64,000 nt of DNA from Nocardiopsis gilva YIM 90087 (lineage in GTDB: Bacteria > Actinomycetota > Actinomycetes > Streptosporangiales > Streptosporangiaceae): contig NZ_CP022753.1 in the NCBI RefSeq assembly GCF_002263495.1, forward strand, positions 992,001-1,056,000, in the 5' to 3' direction. The notes below the pieces were generated by a model. It searched no databases. It worked only from the letters and a program-made list of their open reading frames with translations, and was not told the DNA's origin. Position 1 is the first letter of the stretch. Each line of letters begins with the position of its first letter. The translations under genes and the position numbers were made by a program. Below, piece after piece: positions 33,892 to 43,571 of this stretch.

Positions 33892-34328
33892 TGCGCGTTC
33901 TTCCCGTTGGTGTCGATGCGATGGGTGGCGTGGTCCGCGGCCGGGCCGCCTCCGGCCGGACGCGGTCGGGACGACCAGACCGTCCCGCCGAGCCGCTCCA
34001 CCAGGGCGTCGGCGAAGCGGTGGGCGAGTGCGGCGGTGTCGGTGGTGCCCCGGGCCGCGCTCGACGCCCGGACCTCGACCCACCAGCACGGGTCGGGCAT
34101 GCGCGCCGCTGTCTCGGCCCCGAGCAGCCGCCCCACCTCGCCGGGCACGTCCACGCGCTGCGCCGCCTCGATGCTGACCAGCGGGGCGCTGTCGTCATCC
34201 CGAAGCTGGACGACCGCGCCTCCTCCCACGCCCCGCACCCGCAGGTCGGGTCCGGCGTCCACCATCGCGTCGACCAGCGCCCGCATATCCGGGTCCTGTC
34301 TGACCAGCGCGACCACGTCGTAGGTCAA
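33888..34328 (-). CDS. Small hypothetical protein of the EccC operon
   Basis: A 146-residue soluble protein starting MTYDVVALVRQDPDMRALVD. ATGA overlap with eccC and GTGA overlap with the DUF6177-like gene make it part of a tightly coupled three-gene unit. A central DLRVRGVGGGAVVQLRDDD and PCWWVEVRASS read as beta strands. No family is recognised. Its fixed place between EccC and the DUF6177-like protein suggests a structural or chaperone role in secretion. Confidence 0.65.
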   Translation of the reverse strand: MTYDVVALVRQDPDMRALVDAMVDAGPDLRVRGVGGGAVVQLRDDDSAPLVSIEAAQRVDVPGEVGRLLGAETAARMPDPCWWVEVRASSAARGTTDTAALAHRFADALVERLGGTVWSSRPRPAGGGPAADHATHRIDTNGKNAQ

Positions 34329-37300
34329 CGGTGCTCCTCTTCCAGAATGGCCGTTTGCATGAGCCGCGGCGTCGACTCCCCGCGTCGGATCCAGCGGCCC
34401 CGCCCCGGCGGCTGCCGGTTGGCGTAGATGCGCGGGAAGAGCTGGCCCTCGCCCCGGTCGCCCGACATCAGCAGCGCGCTGGTGCCGATCTCCCGCATGG
34501 ACTGGACGAGCGGGTCGTACAGCCCGCGTCCGGCCCCCGCCACGCGGCGGGTCACGACGAAGTGCAGCCCGATGTCCCGCCCGCTCGACACGAACGGGAC
34601 GAAGGCGGCCAGCGGCTTCTGCCCGGCCGTCGTCAGCACGTCATAGTCGTCGACCAGGACCACGATCCGCGGCCCGGAGATCTCCCCGTCTCCCGCCTCC
34701 GACTGCTGTGCCGCGGTCTCGTCGGGCAGCCGCCCCTCCAGCTCCTTGGCCACGCCGCCGGCCAGTCCCGCGCACACCCGCGCATTGCTGGCATAACCGC
34801 CGAGGTAGGGCTCGGGGATCACGTCGCGCAGCGCCCGCCGCGGGTCCATCACCGCGAATACCAGCTCCGAGGAGCTGTAGCGGGCCATCAGCCCCTCCGC
34901 GACCAGGCGCAGGAGGTTGGTCTTGCCGCACTCCCCATCACCCATGACCAGCAGGTTCTGGTCGTGGTCGAACAGGTCGAGGAGGACCGGCTCCAGCGCC
35001 CGCTCGTCGACGCCGAACGGGACCAGGCGGGGTTCCGTGCCCGGACCCGGCAGGGTGCGCGCCGATAGGCGGTGCGGCAGCACCCGGACCGGCGGGGCGA
35101 TCGGCCCGCGCCACGCTCCGCTGATCGCCCGCGCCGCCTTCTCCACGACCTCGCCCAGATTCCGGTCGTCCGGTTCGCCGTCGATGCGGGGGAGCGCGAC
35201 CTGACCGAAGAGCTTGCCGTCGGTCAGCGCCCGCCCTGGCGCCTTCGCGCTGATCGTCTCGGCCAGTTTGCGGTCCACCGAGGAGTCCGACGGGTCGTTG
35301 AGCCGCAGCTCCACCTTCTGCCCGAAGTTCGACTGCATGGCGATGCGCACGTCGTTCCACCGCAGCATCGCCGCCACGACGTGGATGCCGTACCCGCCGC
35401 CGCGCTGCAGGAGGTCGGAGACCATGTCGTTGATCTCGTCGAAGTCGTTGCGGATCGCACCGAAACCGTCGACGCACAGCACGACGTCGGCGCACGGCAG
35501 CTCGGGCACCTCGCCACGCTCGTGCATCCGCCGCAGCTGCTCGATGGAGTCGATGCCGCGCTCCCGGAAGACCTCCTCGCGGCGCTCCAGCATGCCGTGG
35601 ATCTCCTCCACGGTGCGCCGCACCCGCTCGGCGTCGGTCCGTCCGGCGACGCCGCCGACGTGCGGCAGCCCGGACAGCGCCTGCAGACCGCCGCCCACCA
35701 GGTCGAGCGCGTAGAGGGCGAGCTGGCTCGGCGTGTGGGTCAGGGCGATGGACAGCGCCATCGTGCGCAGCAGCGTGGTCTTGCCGGTCTGCGGCCCGCC
35801 GATGATGGCCAGGTGGCCGCCCGACTCCGTGAGGTCGAGCGCCCACAGCCCCTGCCACTGCTTGGCCGCGTCGTCGAGCTGCCCGACGGGCACCTGCAGC
35901 GGGCGCAGGTCGTCGGGCACCGGCAGGCGCATCCCGGCACCGTCGTCCCGCACCGGTCCGGTGACCGCGTCCAGGGTGGTGGCCGACGGCAGCGGCGGCA
36001 GCCAGACGTCCCGGGTCGGCACGCCGTGCCGGGACAGCTGCCCGACCATCACGTCCAGCAGCGTCGGCCCCACGGTGCGCTGGGGCAGGACCGTGTCCTC
36101 GTCGGCGGCCGACGGCGAGGCCTCCGCCGCCTGCGCGCCTTCGGCCTCCCCTGCGGTGTAGGCGGTGTAGGGCCGCACCGGCGGTGGGCCCTTGCGCTCG
36201 GCCTCCTCCTCGGCGGCGACCGGGCCCCGATAGGGGCCGGAGACGTATCCGGCCTTGAAGCGCTGGTAGACGGTGGTGTCGACCTTGAGGTAGCCGAAGC
36301 CCGGCAGCGAGGGCAGGTGGAACGCGTCAGGGCTGTCGAGGACGGTCCGGCTCTCCTCCTCCGAGAAGGTGCGCAGCCCCAGCCGGTAGGAGAGGTAGGT
36401 GTCCAAGCCGCGCAGCTTGCCGCCCTCGATCCGCTGGCTGGACAGCAGCAGGTGCACGCCGATGCTCCGGCCGATCCGCCCGATGGACAGGAACAGCTCG
36501 ATGAAGTCGGGCCGGGCGGTCAGCAGCTCGCCGAACTCGTCGATGATCACCAGCAGGTGCGGCAGCGGCGGCAGGCTCGGGTCGTGCTTGCGCTTGTGGG
36601 CGTAGTCGCCGATCCCGGCCACGTTGCCCGCGTCGCGCAGCACCTCCTGGCGGCGCTGCACCTCGCCCGAGAGACTCGTGTAGGCGCGCTCGATCAGCGC
36701 GGCGTCGTCCTCCAGGTTGGTGATGACCCCGGCGACGTGCGGCAGGTCGGCGAAGGGCGCGAACGTGGCACCGCCCTTGTAGTCCATCAGCACCATGCTG
36801 ACGTCCTCGGGGGGATGCGCCGCGGCCAGCGCGGCGACCAGCGTCCGCAGCATCTCGCTCTTGCCGGAACCGGTGGCTCCCACGCACAGCCCGTGCGGCC
36901 CCATACCGAGTTGGGCCGCCTCCTTGAGGTCGAGGATGACCGGCTGCCCCAGGTCGTCGACGCCGATCGGGACGCGAAGGAAGGCGCGTTCGCTGCGCGG
37001 CGCCCACAGCCGCTCGACGTCCATGTCGCCCGGGTCGCTCACGCCCATCATGGTCGGGAAGTCGACGCTCCCGCCTTCGGCGGCGGTCTCCTCGATCGAC
37101 TCCTGGGAGAGGCGGAGCGGGGCGAGCATCCGCGCGATGCCGGAGAGGGACGCCGCGGGCACGTCGTCGACGGTGCCGGTGAGCACCGGCGGGTCGGCGA
37201 CACGGAGGTCTTCCATCCGCACCTGGTCCCCGGAGACCGTCAGCCGGATGCTCACGTCGCCCGGCTCGTGCACCTGCTCGGACACGAGGTGGACGACGGT

Positions 37301-38347
37301 CGCGCCGAGGTCGGACGGCGGCACCGCGTCGTCCGGCCGGGCCAGCTCGCAGGCCACCTGGCCGTGGGTGTCGTGGACGACCACCAGGCGCCGCATTTTC
37401 GCATACGCCTCGCGCTTGCCCATGCCGCGGCGCACCTCGGCCGCGAAGTCGTTGCGTGCGCGCAGATCGTCGGAGAGCAGCGCCCCCAGCTTGGCCGGGG
37501 TGGCGGCGATGAGGCGCGCGTTGACGCCGCTGTCGCGCCGCTGCTGGTCGAGCGCCTGGGGCAGCCACTTCACCCAGTCCCAGTCCTCGGCACGCGAGGT
37601 CGGGTGCATCACCGCCAGCGCGGCGTCCTCCGGGGCGTGGAACACGCTGAACTGCGCGAGCAGCGCCCGCATCAGGCGCAGGACGTCCTCACGCTCGCCG
37701 ATCACGCTGATGTTGCCCACCATGTCCAGCGGCACGGTGAGCGGCATCTCCGGGATCTTCTCGAAGCGCCGGATCGCCCCTCGGGCCTCGGAGAGCATGA
37801 AGGGGTCGGTGGGGGCGAGCGCGGTGCCCTTCTCCGCCAGCCGGAGCAGGCGCCCGGGCATGATGCCGGTGCCGATGCGCACCCGGAGGAAGTCGCGGTC
37901 CCTGCGGCGGCGCTCCCACAGGCGCGTCGGGTCGTGCACGGCGTCGTACAGCGCCTCGGGCGGCGGGTCCAGCTGGCGGGCGTGGGCGCGGGTCTCCCGT
38001 TCCCACCGGTTCAGATCCTCGCGGAGTTCCTCCAGGTACTCGAGGTAGAGCTCCCGTTGGTTGCGGCGCTGCCGGGCGGCCTGGCCGCGGCGGGAGAAGA
38101 GCATGCCGATGGCGGCGAGCGCGGCGACGACCAGAACGATGGCGCCGAGTGCCATGAAGGCGGGGTTGCGCAGCACCATCATGATGGTCAGGCTGCCCAT
38201 CATCCCGACCATCGGCAGGATGCTCATGAGCGGGTTGGTCTGCGCGTTGCCGTCGGGAAGGGTGGGCGGCGCCTCGACCTCGTGGGGTTCCTGCTGAGGA
38301 GGCGGATGCACGGTCCGGGCCGGGCGATGCACGATTCGGATCGACAC
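34325..38347 (-). CDS. eccC: Type VII secretion FtsK/SpoIIIE ATPase EccC (fused EccCa/EccCb)
   Basis: The motor of T7SS. A 1340-residue protein: two membrane helices near residues 37-80 (GMMGSLTIMMVLR; IVLVVAALAAIGMLFSRRG) and three FtsK-like ATPase domains with Walker A sequences GATGSGKSEMLRTL, GGPQTGKTTLLRT and GDGECGKTNLLRLV. Domain 1 has Walker B VLMDYKGGATF, typical of EccC. An Ala/Glu-rich linker separates domains 1 and 2. The GTG at 38347 (MSIRIVHRPART) is preferred because AGGAGG stands seven bases upstream; the GTG two codons earlier is too close to it. The C-terminal domain is the usual substrate-binding ATPase. Its EccD partner lies about 25 kb away. Confidence 0.95.
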   Translation of the reverse strand: MSIRIVHRPARTVHPPPQQEPHEVEAPPTLPDGNAQTNPLMSILPMVGMMGSLTIMMVLRNPAFMALGAIVLVVAALAAIGMLFSRRGQAARQRRNQRELYLEYLEELREDLNRWERETRAHARQLDPPPEALYDAVHDPTRLWERRRRDRDFLRVRIGTGIMPGRLLRLAEKGTALAPTDPFMLSEARGAIRRFEKIPEMPLTVPLDMVGNISVIGEREDVLRLMRALLAQFSVFHAPEDAALAVMHPTSRAEDWDWVKWLPQALDQQRRDSGVNARLIAATPAKLGALLSDDLRARNDFAAEVRRGMGKREAYAKMRRLVVVHDTHGQVACELARPDDAVPPSDLGATVVHLVSEQVHEPGDVSIRLTVSGDQVRMEDLRVADPPVLTGTVDDVPAASLSGIARMLAPLRLSQESIEETAAEGGSVDFPTMMGVSDPGDMDVERLWAPRSERAFLRVPIGVDDLGQPVILDLKEAAQLGMGPHGLCVGATGSGKSEMLRTLVAALAAAHPPEDVSMVLMDYKGGATFAPFADLPHVAGVITNLEDDAALIERAYTSLSGEVQRRQEVLRDAGNVAGIGDYAHKRKHDPSLPPLPHLLVIIDEFGELLTARPDFIELFLSIGRIGRSIGVHLLLSSQRIEGGKLRGLDTYLSYRLGLRTFSEEESRTVLDSPDAFHLPSLPGFGYLKVDTTVYQRFKAGYVSGPYRGPVAAEEEAERKGPPPVRPYTAYTAGEAEGAQAAEASPSAADEDTVLPQRTVGPTLLDVMVGQLSRHGVPTRDVWLPPLPSATTLDAVTGPVRDDGAGMRLPVPDDLRPLQVPVGQLDDAAKQWQGLWALDLTESGGHLAIIGGPQTGKTTLLRTMALSIALTHTPSQLALYALDLVGGGLQALSGLPHVGGVAGRTDAERVRRTVEEIHGMLERREEVFRERGIDSIEQLRRMHERGEVPELPCADVVLCVDGFGAIRNDFDEINDMVSDLLQRGGGYGIHVVAAMLRWNDVRIAMQSNFGQKVELRLNDPSDSSVDRKLAETISAKAPGRALTDGKLFGQVALPRIDGEPDDRNLGEVVEKAARAISGAWRGPIAPPVRVLPHRLSARTLPGPGTEPRLVPFGVDERALEPVLLDLFDHDQNLLVMGDGECGKTNLLRLVAEGLMARYSSSELVFAVMDPRRALRDVIPEPYLGGYASNARVCAGLAGGVAKELEGRLPDETAAQQSEAGDGEISGPRIVVLVDDYDVLTTAGQKPLAAFVPFVSSGRDIGLHFVVTRRVAGAGRGLYDPLVQSMREIGTSALLMSGDRGEGQLFPRIYANRQPPGRGRWIRRGESTPRLMQTAILEEEHR

Positions 38348-38456
38348 CTTCACTCCTCCTCATTACGGACCGCCCAGATCCTAGTGCCCATGAGTGACGG
38401 CCGCCGGTGGCGGATAGGTGTCCGGTGTTCGCAGGTACGGGCGGTCGCCGGGGCGC

Positions 38457-39293
38457 TCAGTCCCGTGGAGCCGCGGACTCCAGGGCGGCGCGCAGGGAAC
38501 CGAGCAGGTCGGCGATGCCCGGCGGGCCGTCGACGATCAGGTCGGCGCGCTCCGCCAAGGCGGTGACCTCGTCGGAGCCGCTGCACACGGTCAGACCGGC
38601 CACGCCCTTCTCGCGGAGCCGCTCGACGGCGTCGAACGCGGCGAGGTCACCGAGGTCGTCGCCCGCGAACAGCAGGGACGTGGCACCGCGTTCGGTGGTG
38701 AAGCGGGTGAGGGCCGCGCCCTTGTCCATGCCGGACGGGCGGAGTTCGATGACCATGCGGCCTGGCTCGACGGCCAGATCGGCGCGTTCGGCCAGCGCGG
38801 CGAGGGGGTGGCGCAGCAGGGACAGGGCTGCGTCGGGGTCGGGTGTGCGACGCGTGTGGACCGCCAGGGCGTGGCCCTTGTCCTCGATCCAGGTGCCTTC
38901 CGGGGCGTCGTACCGCCGCAGCAGGCCCGGAAGTTCCTCCCGGACGAGCTGTACCCCCGCGGGCGGCTCGGGCGCGTCGAGGCGTCCGGCCTCCCAGCGT
39001 TCGCGGCCGTACTGGCCGAGGACGACGACCCCCTCGATGCTGTCGAGACCCCCGTACTCCACCGCCAGCCCGGCCGGGCGGCCGGTGATGATGACGACCG
39101 ACGCGACCAGGGAGGACAGCCGCGCCAGTTCGGCGGTGGCGCCGGGGTACGCGCGGGCGTCGCGCGGGTCGGGGACGATGGGGGCGAGCGTGCCATCGAA
39201 GTCGAAGGCGAGAACCGCACGAGACGGTTCGGCGAGCAGCCGGTCCAGCGCGGCGGAGCCCTCGATGCTGCGGGGGCGTGGCACGGTCGTCAT
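38457..39293 (-). CDS. otsB: Trehalose-6-phosphate phosphatase
   Basis: Removes phosphate from trehalose-6-phosphate. A 278-residue HAD-family hydrolase: motif I DFDGTLAPIVPDP, motif II VVIITGRPAG, the OtsB cap segments (GQYGRERWEAG, TWIEDKGHALAVHTRR, MVIELRPSGMDKGAAL) and motif IV FAGDDLGDLAAF. Length and order fit OtsB. The partner synthase otsA is also on the minus strand, but 3 kb upstream, with three other genes in between. It follows eccC only by position; no operon link is visible. Confidence 0.95.
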   Translation of the reverse strand: MTTVPRPRSIEGSAALDRLLAEPSRAVLAFDFDGTLAPIVPDPRDARAYPGATAELARLSSLVASVVIITGRPAGLAVEYGGLDSIEGVVVLGQYGRERWEAGRLDAPEPPAGVQLVREELPGLLRRYDAPEGTWIEDKGHALAVHTRRTPDPDAALSLLRHPLAALAERADLAVEPGRMVIELRPSGMDKGAALTRFTTERGATSLLFAGDDLGDLAAFDAVERLREKGVAGLTVCSGSDEVTALAERADLIVDGPPGIADLLGSLRAALESAAPRD

Positions 39294-39387
39294 TGCGGCC
39301 TTGGCCTTTCGCGACGGGGTGTCGGTGGTGAGGTGATCTGACGCCCGCGGGGGGAGGGGACGGGGCGGGCCCGTGGCGGCGCGTCGG

Positions 39388-39711
39388 CTAGAGCTGGATT
39401 CCCAGCATGCGGGCGGTCCGCTGGCGCCGCCGGTGGGCGCGGAGGCGGCGGAGCCGCTTCACGGTCATGGGGTCGAAGGCGAGTGCTTCGGGACGATCCA
39501 CGAGACCGTTGAGGAGTTGGTAGTAGCGGGTCGGGGAAAACCCGAACTCATCGCGGATGGCCTGTTCCTTGGAGCCTTCGAGCTTCCACCACTGGCGTTC
39601 GAAGGCGAGAATACGCTGTTCGCGGTCGGCGAGTTCGGGTCCACCGGTGGATGCCGCCGTCTCCATCGGGATAACGGACGGTACTTCATCGAATGGACCG
39701 GGATCAGACAT
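39388..39711 (-). CDS. DUF3263 domain protein
   Basis: A 107-residue protein. The core LADREQRILAFERQWWKLEG, SKEQAIRDEFGFSPTRYYQL and LNGLVDRPEALAFDPMTVKR is the DUF3263 family, an actinobacteria-specific small helix-turn-helix-like protein. The C-terminus is strongly basic (RLRRLRAHRRRQRTARM), which would suit nucleic-acid binding. ATG at 39711. The function of the family is not established. It lies upstream of otsB in the same direction. Confidence 0.88.
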   Translation of the reverse strand: MSDPGPFDEVPSVIPMETAASTGGPELADREQRILAFERQWWKLEGSKEQAIRDEFGFSPTRYYQLLNGLVDRPEALAFDPMTVKRLRRLRAHRRRQRTARMLGIQL

Positions 39712-40009
39712 TGGGCGCCTCCTCGTCCGGATAGGCGCGACTCATGGTAGCGAGTCCGCAGTGGAACGGAAGAGGGGATCCGGGAGGACTCACCCTGGGG
39801 GTCACACTTCCCTGACCTTTAGGAGTGGCACCTGGATCACGACTTCCGTGCCCCTGGGCGATCCCGGTTCCCACCCGCCCCCAGCGGTGTGCACGAGGCC
39901 TCACGCGCAGACCTCCGTCCCATACCCGTACATGGCAGAATTGCCACCGCTCGTCCGCACAGCGGAGGCCGCGCGCGCGATCCACGACATGTCACAGGGG
40001 GACATTCTC

Positions 40010-41305
40010 ATGCGCCCGATGCGCCCGAACACCGTCGGCACACCCGCTGCGCTGGGAGTGTGCGGGGCGATTCTCACCGCTCACCTGGCCGCCGCGGCTC
40101 CCGTCGCTGCTGACACGGTGGCCGACCTCCGCCCCGAGCAGTGGGGGCTGGAGGCCATCGGCGCGTCGAAGGCCTGGGACCAGAACCGGGGCAGCGGTGT
40201 CCTCATCGGGGTGCTGGGAACCGGCGTCGACAGCGAGCACCCGGACTTCCGCGACAGCGTCACCGTCGGCACCGACTTCACCGTCAAGAAGGGCGGCGAG
40301 AGCGCGGAGGCCGACGCAGCCTTCGGCGCGTCGGGCACCGAGACGGCCGGGATCGTCGGCGCGCGCGGGCACGGCCAGGAGCACAAGGGCGGAATGCTGG
40401 GCGTCGCGCCGGAGTCGCAGCTGCTGTCGGTGCGCGTGCAGAAGGAGAGCGCGGAGGACGCCGACGGCGCCGCTTCGGCGCAGGGGGACGGCGACGTCGA
40501 TCCGGCCACGGCCCTGGAGAAGGGCATCCGCTACGCGGTCGGTGAGGGCGCGCAGGTTATCACCCTCCCCGAGGGCATGGGCGAGGCCGCGGGCGACGCC
40601 GACGTGCGGGAGGCCATCGACCACGCGGTCCGCACCGGCTCGCTCGTGGTCGTGCCCGCTGACGCGGGCTACCCCGCGGACTCCGAGGGCGTACTCGCGG
40701 TCGGGGCCGCCGACCGGCAGCTGCGGCCGATGGGCGGCGCGAACGCCCCGGCCGGTGTTCCGGCCGCCGAGCCCACCGAGAGCCCGTCGGCCGGGCTGAT
40801 CGCTCCGGGCGACCAGGTGGAGACCATCACCGTCGAGACCGGCTACACCAAGGTCAGCGGCGACGATGCGGCCGCCGCGTTCGCCGCGGGGACGGCCGCG
40901 CTGGTCCGCGCCGAGCACCCCCAGCTCCTCCCCGACCAGGTCGCCGAAGCACTGGTCGAGGGCGCTGAGTCCGGCGGCGTGCTGAACGCGCCGGGCGCCC
41001 TGTCCGCGTCGGCCGGGGCGGCCGAGGACATCCCGCTCTACGACGAGGACCTCGCCGACGAGGCCGGGGACGGACTTCCGGTGCCGGGGTGGACGCTGTG
41101 GGCCGGGACCGCGGTCCTGCTGCTGAGCCTGCTGGTCGTCGGGGTGGTGCTGCTGCGCCGCTCCATGGCCAATCCCTACGGGCTGCGGCCCGACCCGGAC
41201 GCCAAGGCGGCGGCCGAGCAGTGGAGCCGGCAGCAGGCGCTGGAGGTCGAGGCCGAAGCGGCGGCGGCTCCCGGGCGCCGCCGCCGTGGTCGCCGCAAGC
41301 GCTGA
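40010..41305 (+). CDS. Mycosin-like (MycP) S8 subtilase homologue without catalytic triad
   Basis: A 431-residue exported, membrane-anchored protein of mycosin layout: signal peptide (ILTAHLAAAAPVAA), subtilase domain, then one C-terminal helix (WTLWAGTAVLLLSLLVVGVVLL) and a short basic tail. The subtilase landmarks are all present but mutated. The Asp motif reads VLGTGVDSEHPDF with Gly70 for Asp; the His motif reads ASGTETAGIVGA with Ser108 for His; the Ser motif reads VSGDDAAAAFAAGTAAL with Asp286 for Ser. So it cannot be a protease. Mycosins also stabilise the secretion complex, so a structural role is plausible. The ATG at 40010 follows AGGGGGAC. Confidence 0.85.
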   Translation: MRPMRPNTVGTPAALGVCGAILTAHLAAAAPVAADTVADLRPEQWGLEAIGASKAWDQNRGSGVLIGVLGTGVDSEHPDFRDSVTVGTDFTVKKGGESAEADAAFGASGTETAGIVGARGHGQEHKGGMLGVAPESQLLSVRVQKESAEDADGAASAQGDGDVDPATALEKGIRYAVGEGAQVITLPEGMGEAAGDADVREAIDHAVRTGSLVVVPADAGYPADSEGVLAVGAADRQLRPMGGANAPAGVPAAEPTESPSAGLIAPGDQVETITVETGYTKVSGDDAAAAFAAGTAALVRAEHPQLLPDQVAEALVEGAESGGVLNAPGALSASAGAAEDIPLYDEDLADEAGDGLPVPGWTLWAGTAVLLLSLLVVGVVLLRRSMANPYGLRPDPDAKAAAEQWSRQQALEVEAEAAAAPGRRRRGRRKR

Positions 41306-41379
41306 GCTGGGGGTATCGGGTCCGATCGGTGGGACAAAAGCCTTGACGGCGCACGGCAGGGCACTGAAGGCTTCCGTCC

Positions 41380-41991
41380 ATGTCCCTCGAAGAAGCCCCC
41401 CGTTCCCCTGCCTCGCCGCCGCTGCCCGCGCGCGGTGAACCGATCGTCGAGACCGCCCACACCTCCCGCAACCTCCTCGTCGACGGGCGGGTCCGGCTCG
41501 ACGCCTACGACCCCAAGTGGCCCTACCTGTTCGAACGCGAGGCCGAGCGGATCCGCGAGGCCTTGGGCGACCGGGTGCTGCGCCTGGAGCACACCGGTTC
41601 CACGTCGGTGCCGGGGCTGGTCGCCAAGCCGTGTGTCGACATGCTGCTCCTCGTCGCCGACTCCGCGGACGAGGACGCCTACGTGCCCGCTCTGGAAGCG
41701 GCCGGGTACGTGCTGGTCATCCGGGAACCGGACTGGCACGAACACCGCTGCTTCAAAGGGCCCGACGTCAACATCAACCTGCACGTCCACACCGTGGGCG
41801 ACCCCGAGGCCGACCGCATCCTGGCCTTCCGCGACCGGCTGCGCGCCACCCCCGCCGACCGCGCCGAGTACGAGGGGGTCAAGCGACGCCTCAGCGAGCG
41901 GACATGGGACCGGATCCAGGACTACGCCGACGCGAAGTCCGAGGTCGTGGAGGCGATCATCGCCCGCGCCATGGCCGAGCGCGGCGCCTGA
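41380..41991 (+). CDS. GrpB-family protein
   Basis: A 203-residue protein of the GrpB (UPF0157) family, related to nucleotidyltransferases. Visible marks are LDAYDPKWPYLFEREAERIR, RLEHTGSTSVPGLVAKPCVD, PDWHEHRCFKGP and NINLHVHTVGDPEADRIL. The GSTSVPG with the following D resembles the nucleotidyltransferase GS...D active-site pattern. The substrate is unknown. It has an N-terminal extension of about 35 residues. Independent of its neighbours as far as can be seen; an inverted-repeat element follows 26 bp after the stop. Confidence 0.88.
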   Translation: MSLEEAPRSPASPPLPARGEPIVETAHTSRNLLVDGRVRLDAYDPKWPYLFEREAERIREALGDRVLRLEHTGSTSVPGLVAKPCVDMLLLVADSADEDAYVPALEAAGYVLVIREPDWHEHRCFKGPDVNINLHVHTVGDPEADRILAFRDRLRATPADRAEYEGVKRRLSERTWDRIQDYADAKSEVVEAIIARAMAERGA

Positions 41992-42016
41992 TCCCGGCCT
42001 GAGCGTGTATGCCGCG

Positions 42017-42092
42017 CCCCTCCGTTGATCTCGGAGATATCGGGGTCTCAGCGCCGATTTTTACCCCAATATCTCCGAGATCAACGGAGGGG
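42017..42092. repeat. 30-bp inverted repeat, copy 2 of the intergenic element
   Basis: Arms 42017-42046 and 42063-42092 pair in 29 of 30 positions around a 16-base loop. The outer arm contains CCGTTGATCTCGGAGATAT, shared with the element at 5333-5398, while inner bases and loop differ. It lies between the convergent GrpB-like gene (stop 41991) and otsA (stop 42117), where a bidirectional terminator would be expected. Confidence 0.9.
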
Positions 42093-42116
42093 GTGGCGCG
42101 ACGGTTGGTGGACAGC

Positions 42117-43571
42117 TCAGTGGTCGAGCGCCCTGAGCTGCTCGGCGAACCACCGCTGCGGCGGCATGGCGGTCGCGCTCTCCACCAGGCGCTCGCAGCG
42201 CGACCGGCGCTCCTCCTCGGGCATCGACAGCGCGGTATGCAGGGCCTCGGCGGTCTCGGACACGTCGAAGGGGTTCACCAGCACCGCGTCGCTCCCCAGC
42301 TCGTCGGCGGCGCCGGCCTCGGTCGACAGCACGAGCGCGCACCCGTCGTGGGACAGCACCGGTCCCTCCTTGGCGACGAGGTTCATGCCGTCGCGGATGG
42401 GGTTGACCAGCAGCACATCGGCGAGCTGGTAGGAGGCCAGTGAACGCGGGTAGTCGTCGTTGACCTCCAGGATCAGCGGAGTCCACTCGGCGGTGCCGAA
42501 CTCGTCGTTGATCTCCTTGGCGACGCGCTTCACCGACTCGGTGTACTCCCGGTACTCCGGTACGTCGCCCCGGCTCGGGTAGGCGAAGGCGAGGTGGCTG
42601 ACCCGCCCGCGCCACTCCGGGCGGGTGGTCAGCAGCTCGCGGTAGGCCTCCAGGCCGCGGACGATGTTCTTGGACAGCTCGGTGCGGTCCACGCGCACGA
42701 TGAGCTTCGTGTCGCCGACGCGTTCGCGCAGCGCCGCGCGGCGCTCGGCCACGTCGTCGGCCGCGGCGCGCTCGCGCAGGCCCTCGGCGTCCGCGCCGAG
42801 GGGGTGCACGCCGATGTCGATCACGCGGCCGCCGTACTCGACGGTGCGCTTGGCCCAGTCGACGTCGGCGCGCAGGAACGCCTCGCAGCAGCGCAGGAAG
42901 GCGTCGGCCCAGCGGCGGCTGAGGAAACCGAGGTGGTCGGCGCCGAGCATGCCCTCCAGCAGCTCGCGGCCGATCTCGGTGGGCAGCTTCCGGAAGTACT
43001 CGGGCGGCGCCCACGGCGTGTGCGAGAAGTGCGCGATCCGCAGGTCGGGGCGGCGTCCGCGAAGGAGCCGCGGCACCAGCGCGAGGTGGTAGTCCTGCAC
43101 GGCCACGCGCGCGTTGTCGGCGGCGCCGGTGAGCAGGGCCTCGGCAAAGGCGGAGTTATAGGCGCGGTAGTCGTCCCACTGGGCGCGGAACCCGGCGTCG
43201 AAGGCGGGCTTGTTCGGGGTGTCGTAGAGCAGGTGCTGGACGAACCAGAGGGTGGAGTTGGCCACCGAGGTGTAGGCGTTGGCGAAGACGTCCGGCGGGA
43301 TGTCGAGCATGCGCACGCGCATGCCGCCGAGGTCGAAGCCGGCCCGGTCCAGCCGCCCGTCGGGCGTGTCGGCCGCGGCCTTGCGGTCGGTGTCGGAGAG
43401 GGCCGCGCACACCCACAGCGTGTCGGTGTCGGCCGCGACGGAGCTCAGTCCGGAGACCAGACCGCCGCCTCCGCGTCGGTAGTCGAGGGATCCATCGGCA
43501 TTGACCGAGAAGGACACCGGCCCCCTGTTGGAAGCGACGAGGATCTGCGCCTTGTCCACCTGATCAACCAC
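42117..43571 (-). CDS. otsA: Alpha,alpha-trehalose-phosphate synthase (UDP/GDP-glucose forming)
   Basis: Joins glucose-6-phosphate and an activated glucose to trehalose-6-phosphate. A 484-residue GT-B (GT20) enzyme: [14 protein letters not shown] with the glycine loop region [64 protein letters not shown] sequence ([12 protein letters not shown]), [11 protein letters not shown], and [14 protein letters not shown] near the C-terminus. The GTG at 43571 is used; a GTG four codons later is possible. otsB lies 3 kb downstream on the same strand, so the pathway is complete but not an operon. Confidence 0.96.
   Translation of the reverse strand: MVDQVDKAQILVASNRGPVSFSVNADGSLDYRRGGGGLVSGLSSVAADTDTLWVCAALSDTDRKAAADTPDGRLDRAGFDLGGMRVRMLDIPPDVFANAYTSVANSTLWFVQHLLYDTPNKPAFDAGFRAQWDDYRAYNSAFAEALLTGAADNARVAVQDYHLALVPRLLRGRRPDLRIAHFSHTPWAPPEYFRKLPTEIGRELLEGMLGADHLGFLSRRWADAFLRCCEAFLRADVDWAKRTVEYGGRVIDIGVHPLGADAEGLRERAAADDVAERRAALRERVGDTKLIVRVDRTELSKNIVRGLEAYRELLTTRPEWRGRVSHLAFAYPSRGDVPEYREYTESVKRVAKEINDEFGTAEWTPLILEVNDDYPRSLASYQLADVLLVNPIRDGMNLVAKEGPVLSHDGCALVLSTEAGAADELGSDAVLVNPFDVSETAEALHTALSMPEEERRSRCERLVESATAMPPQRWFAEQLRALDH

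Noticed and set aside
35072..38566. 1164-codon open frame antisense to eccC
   Set aside because: It is the high-GC shadow of eccC, with His/Arg/Gly-rich nonsense composition and no ribosome site or family pattern.
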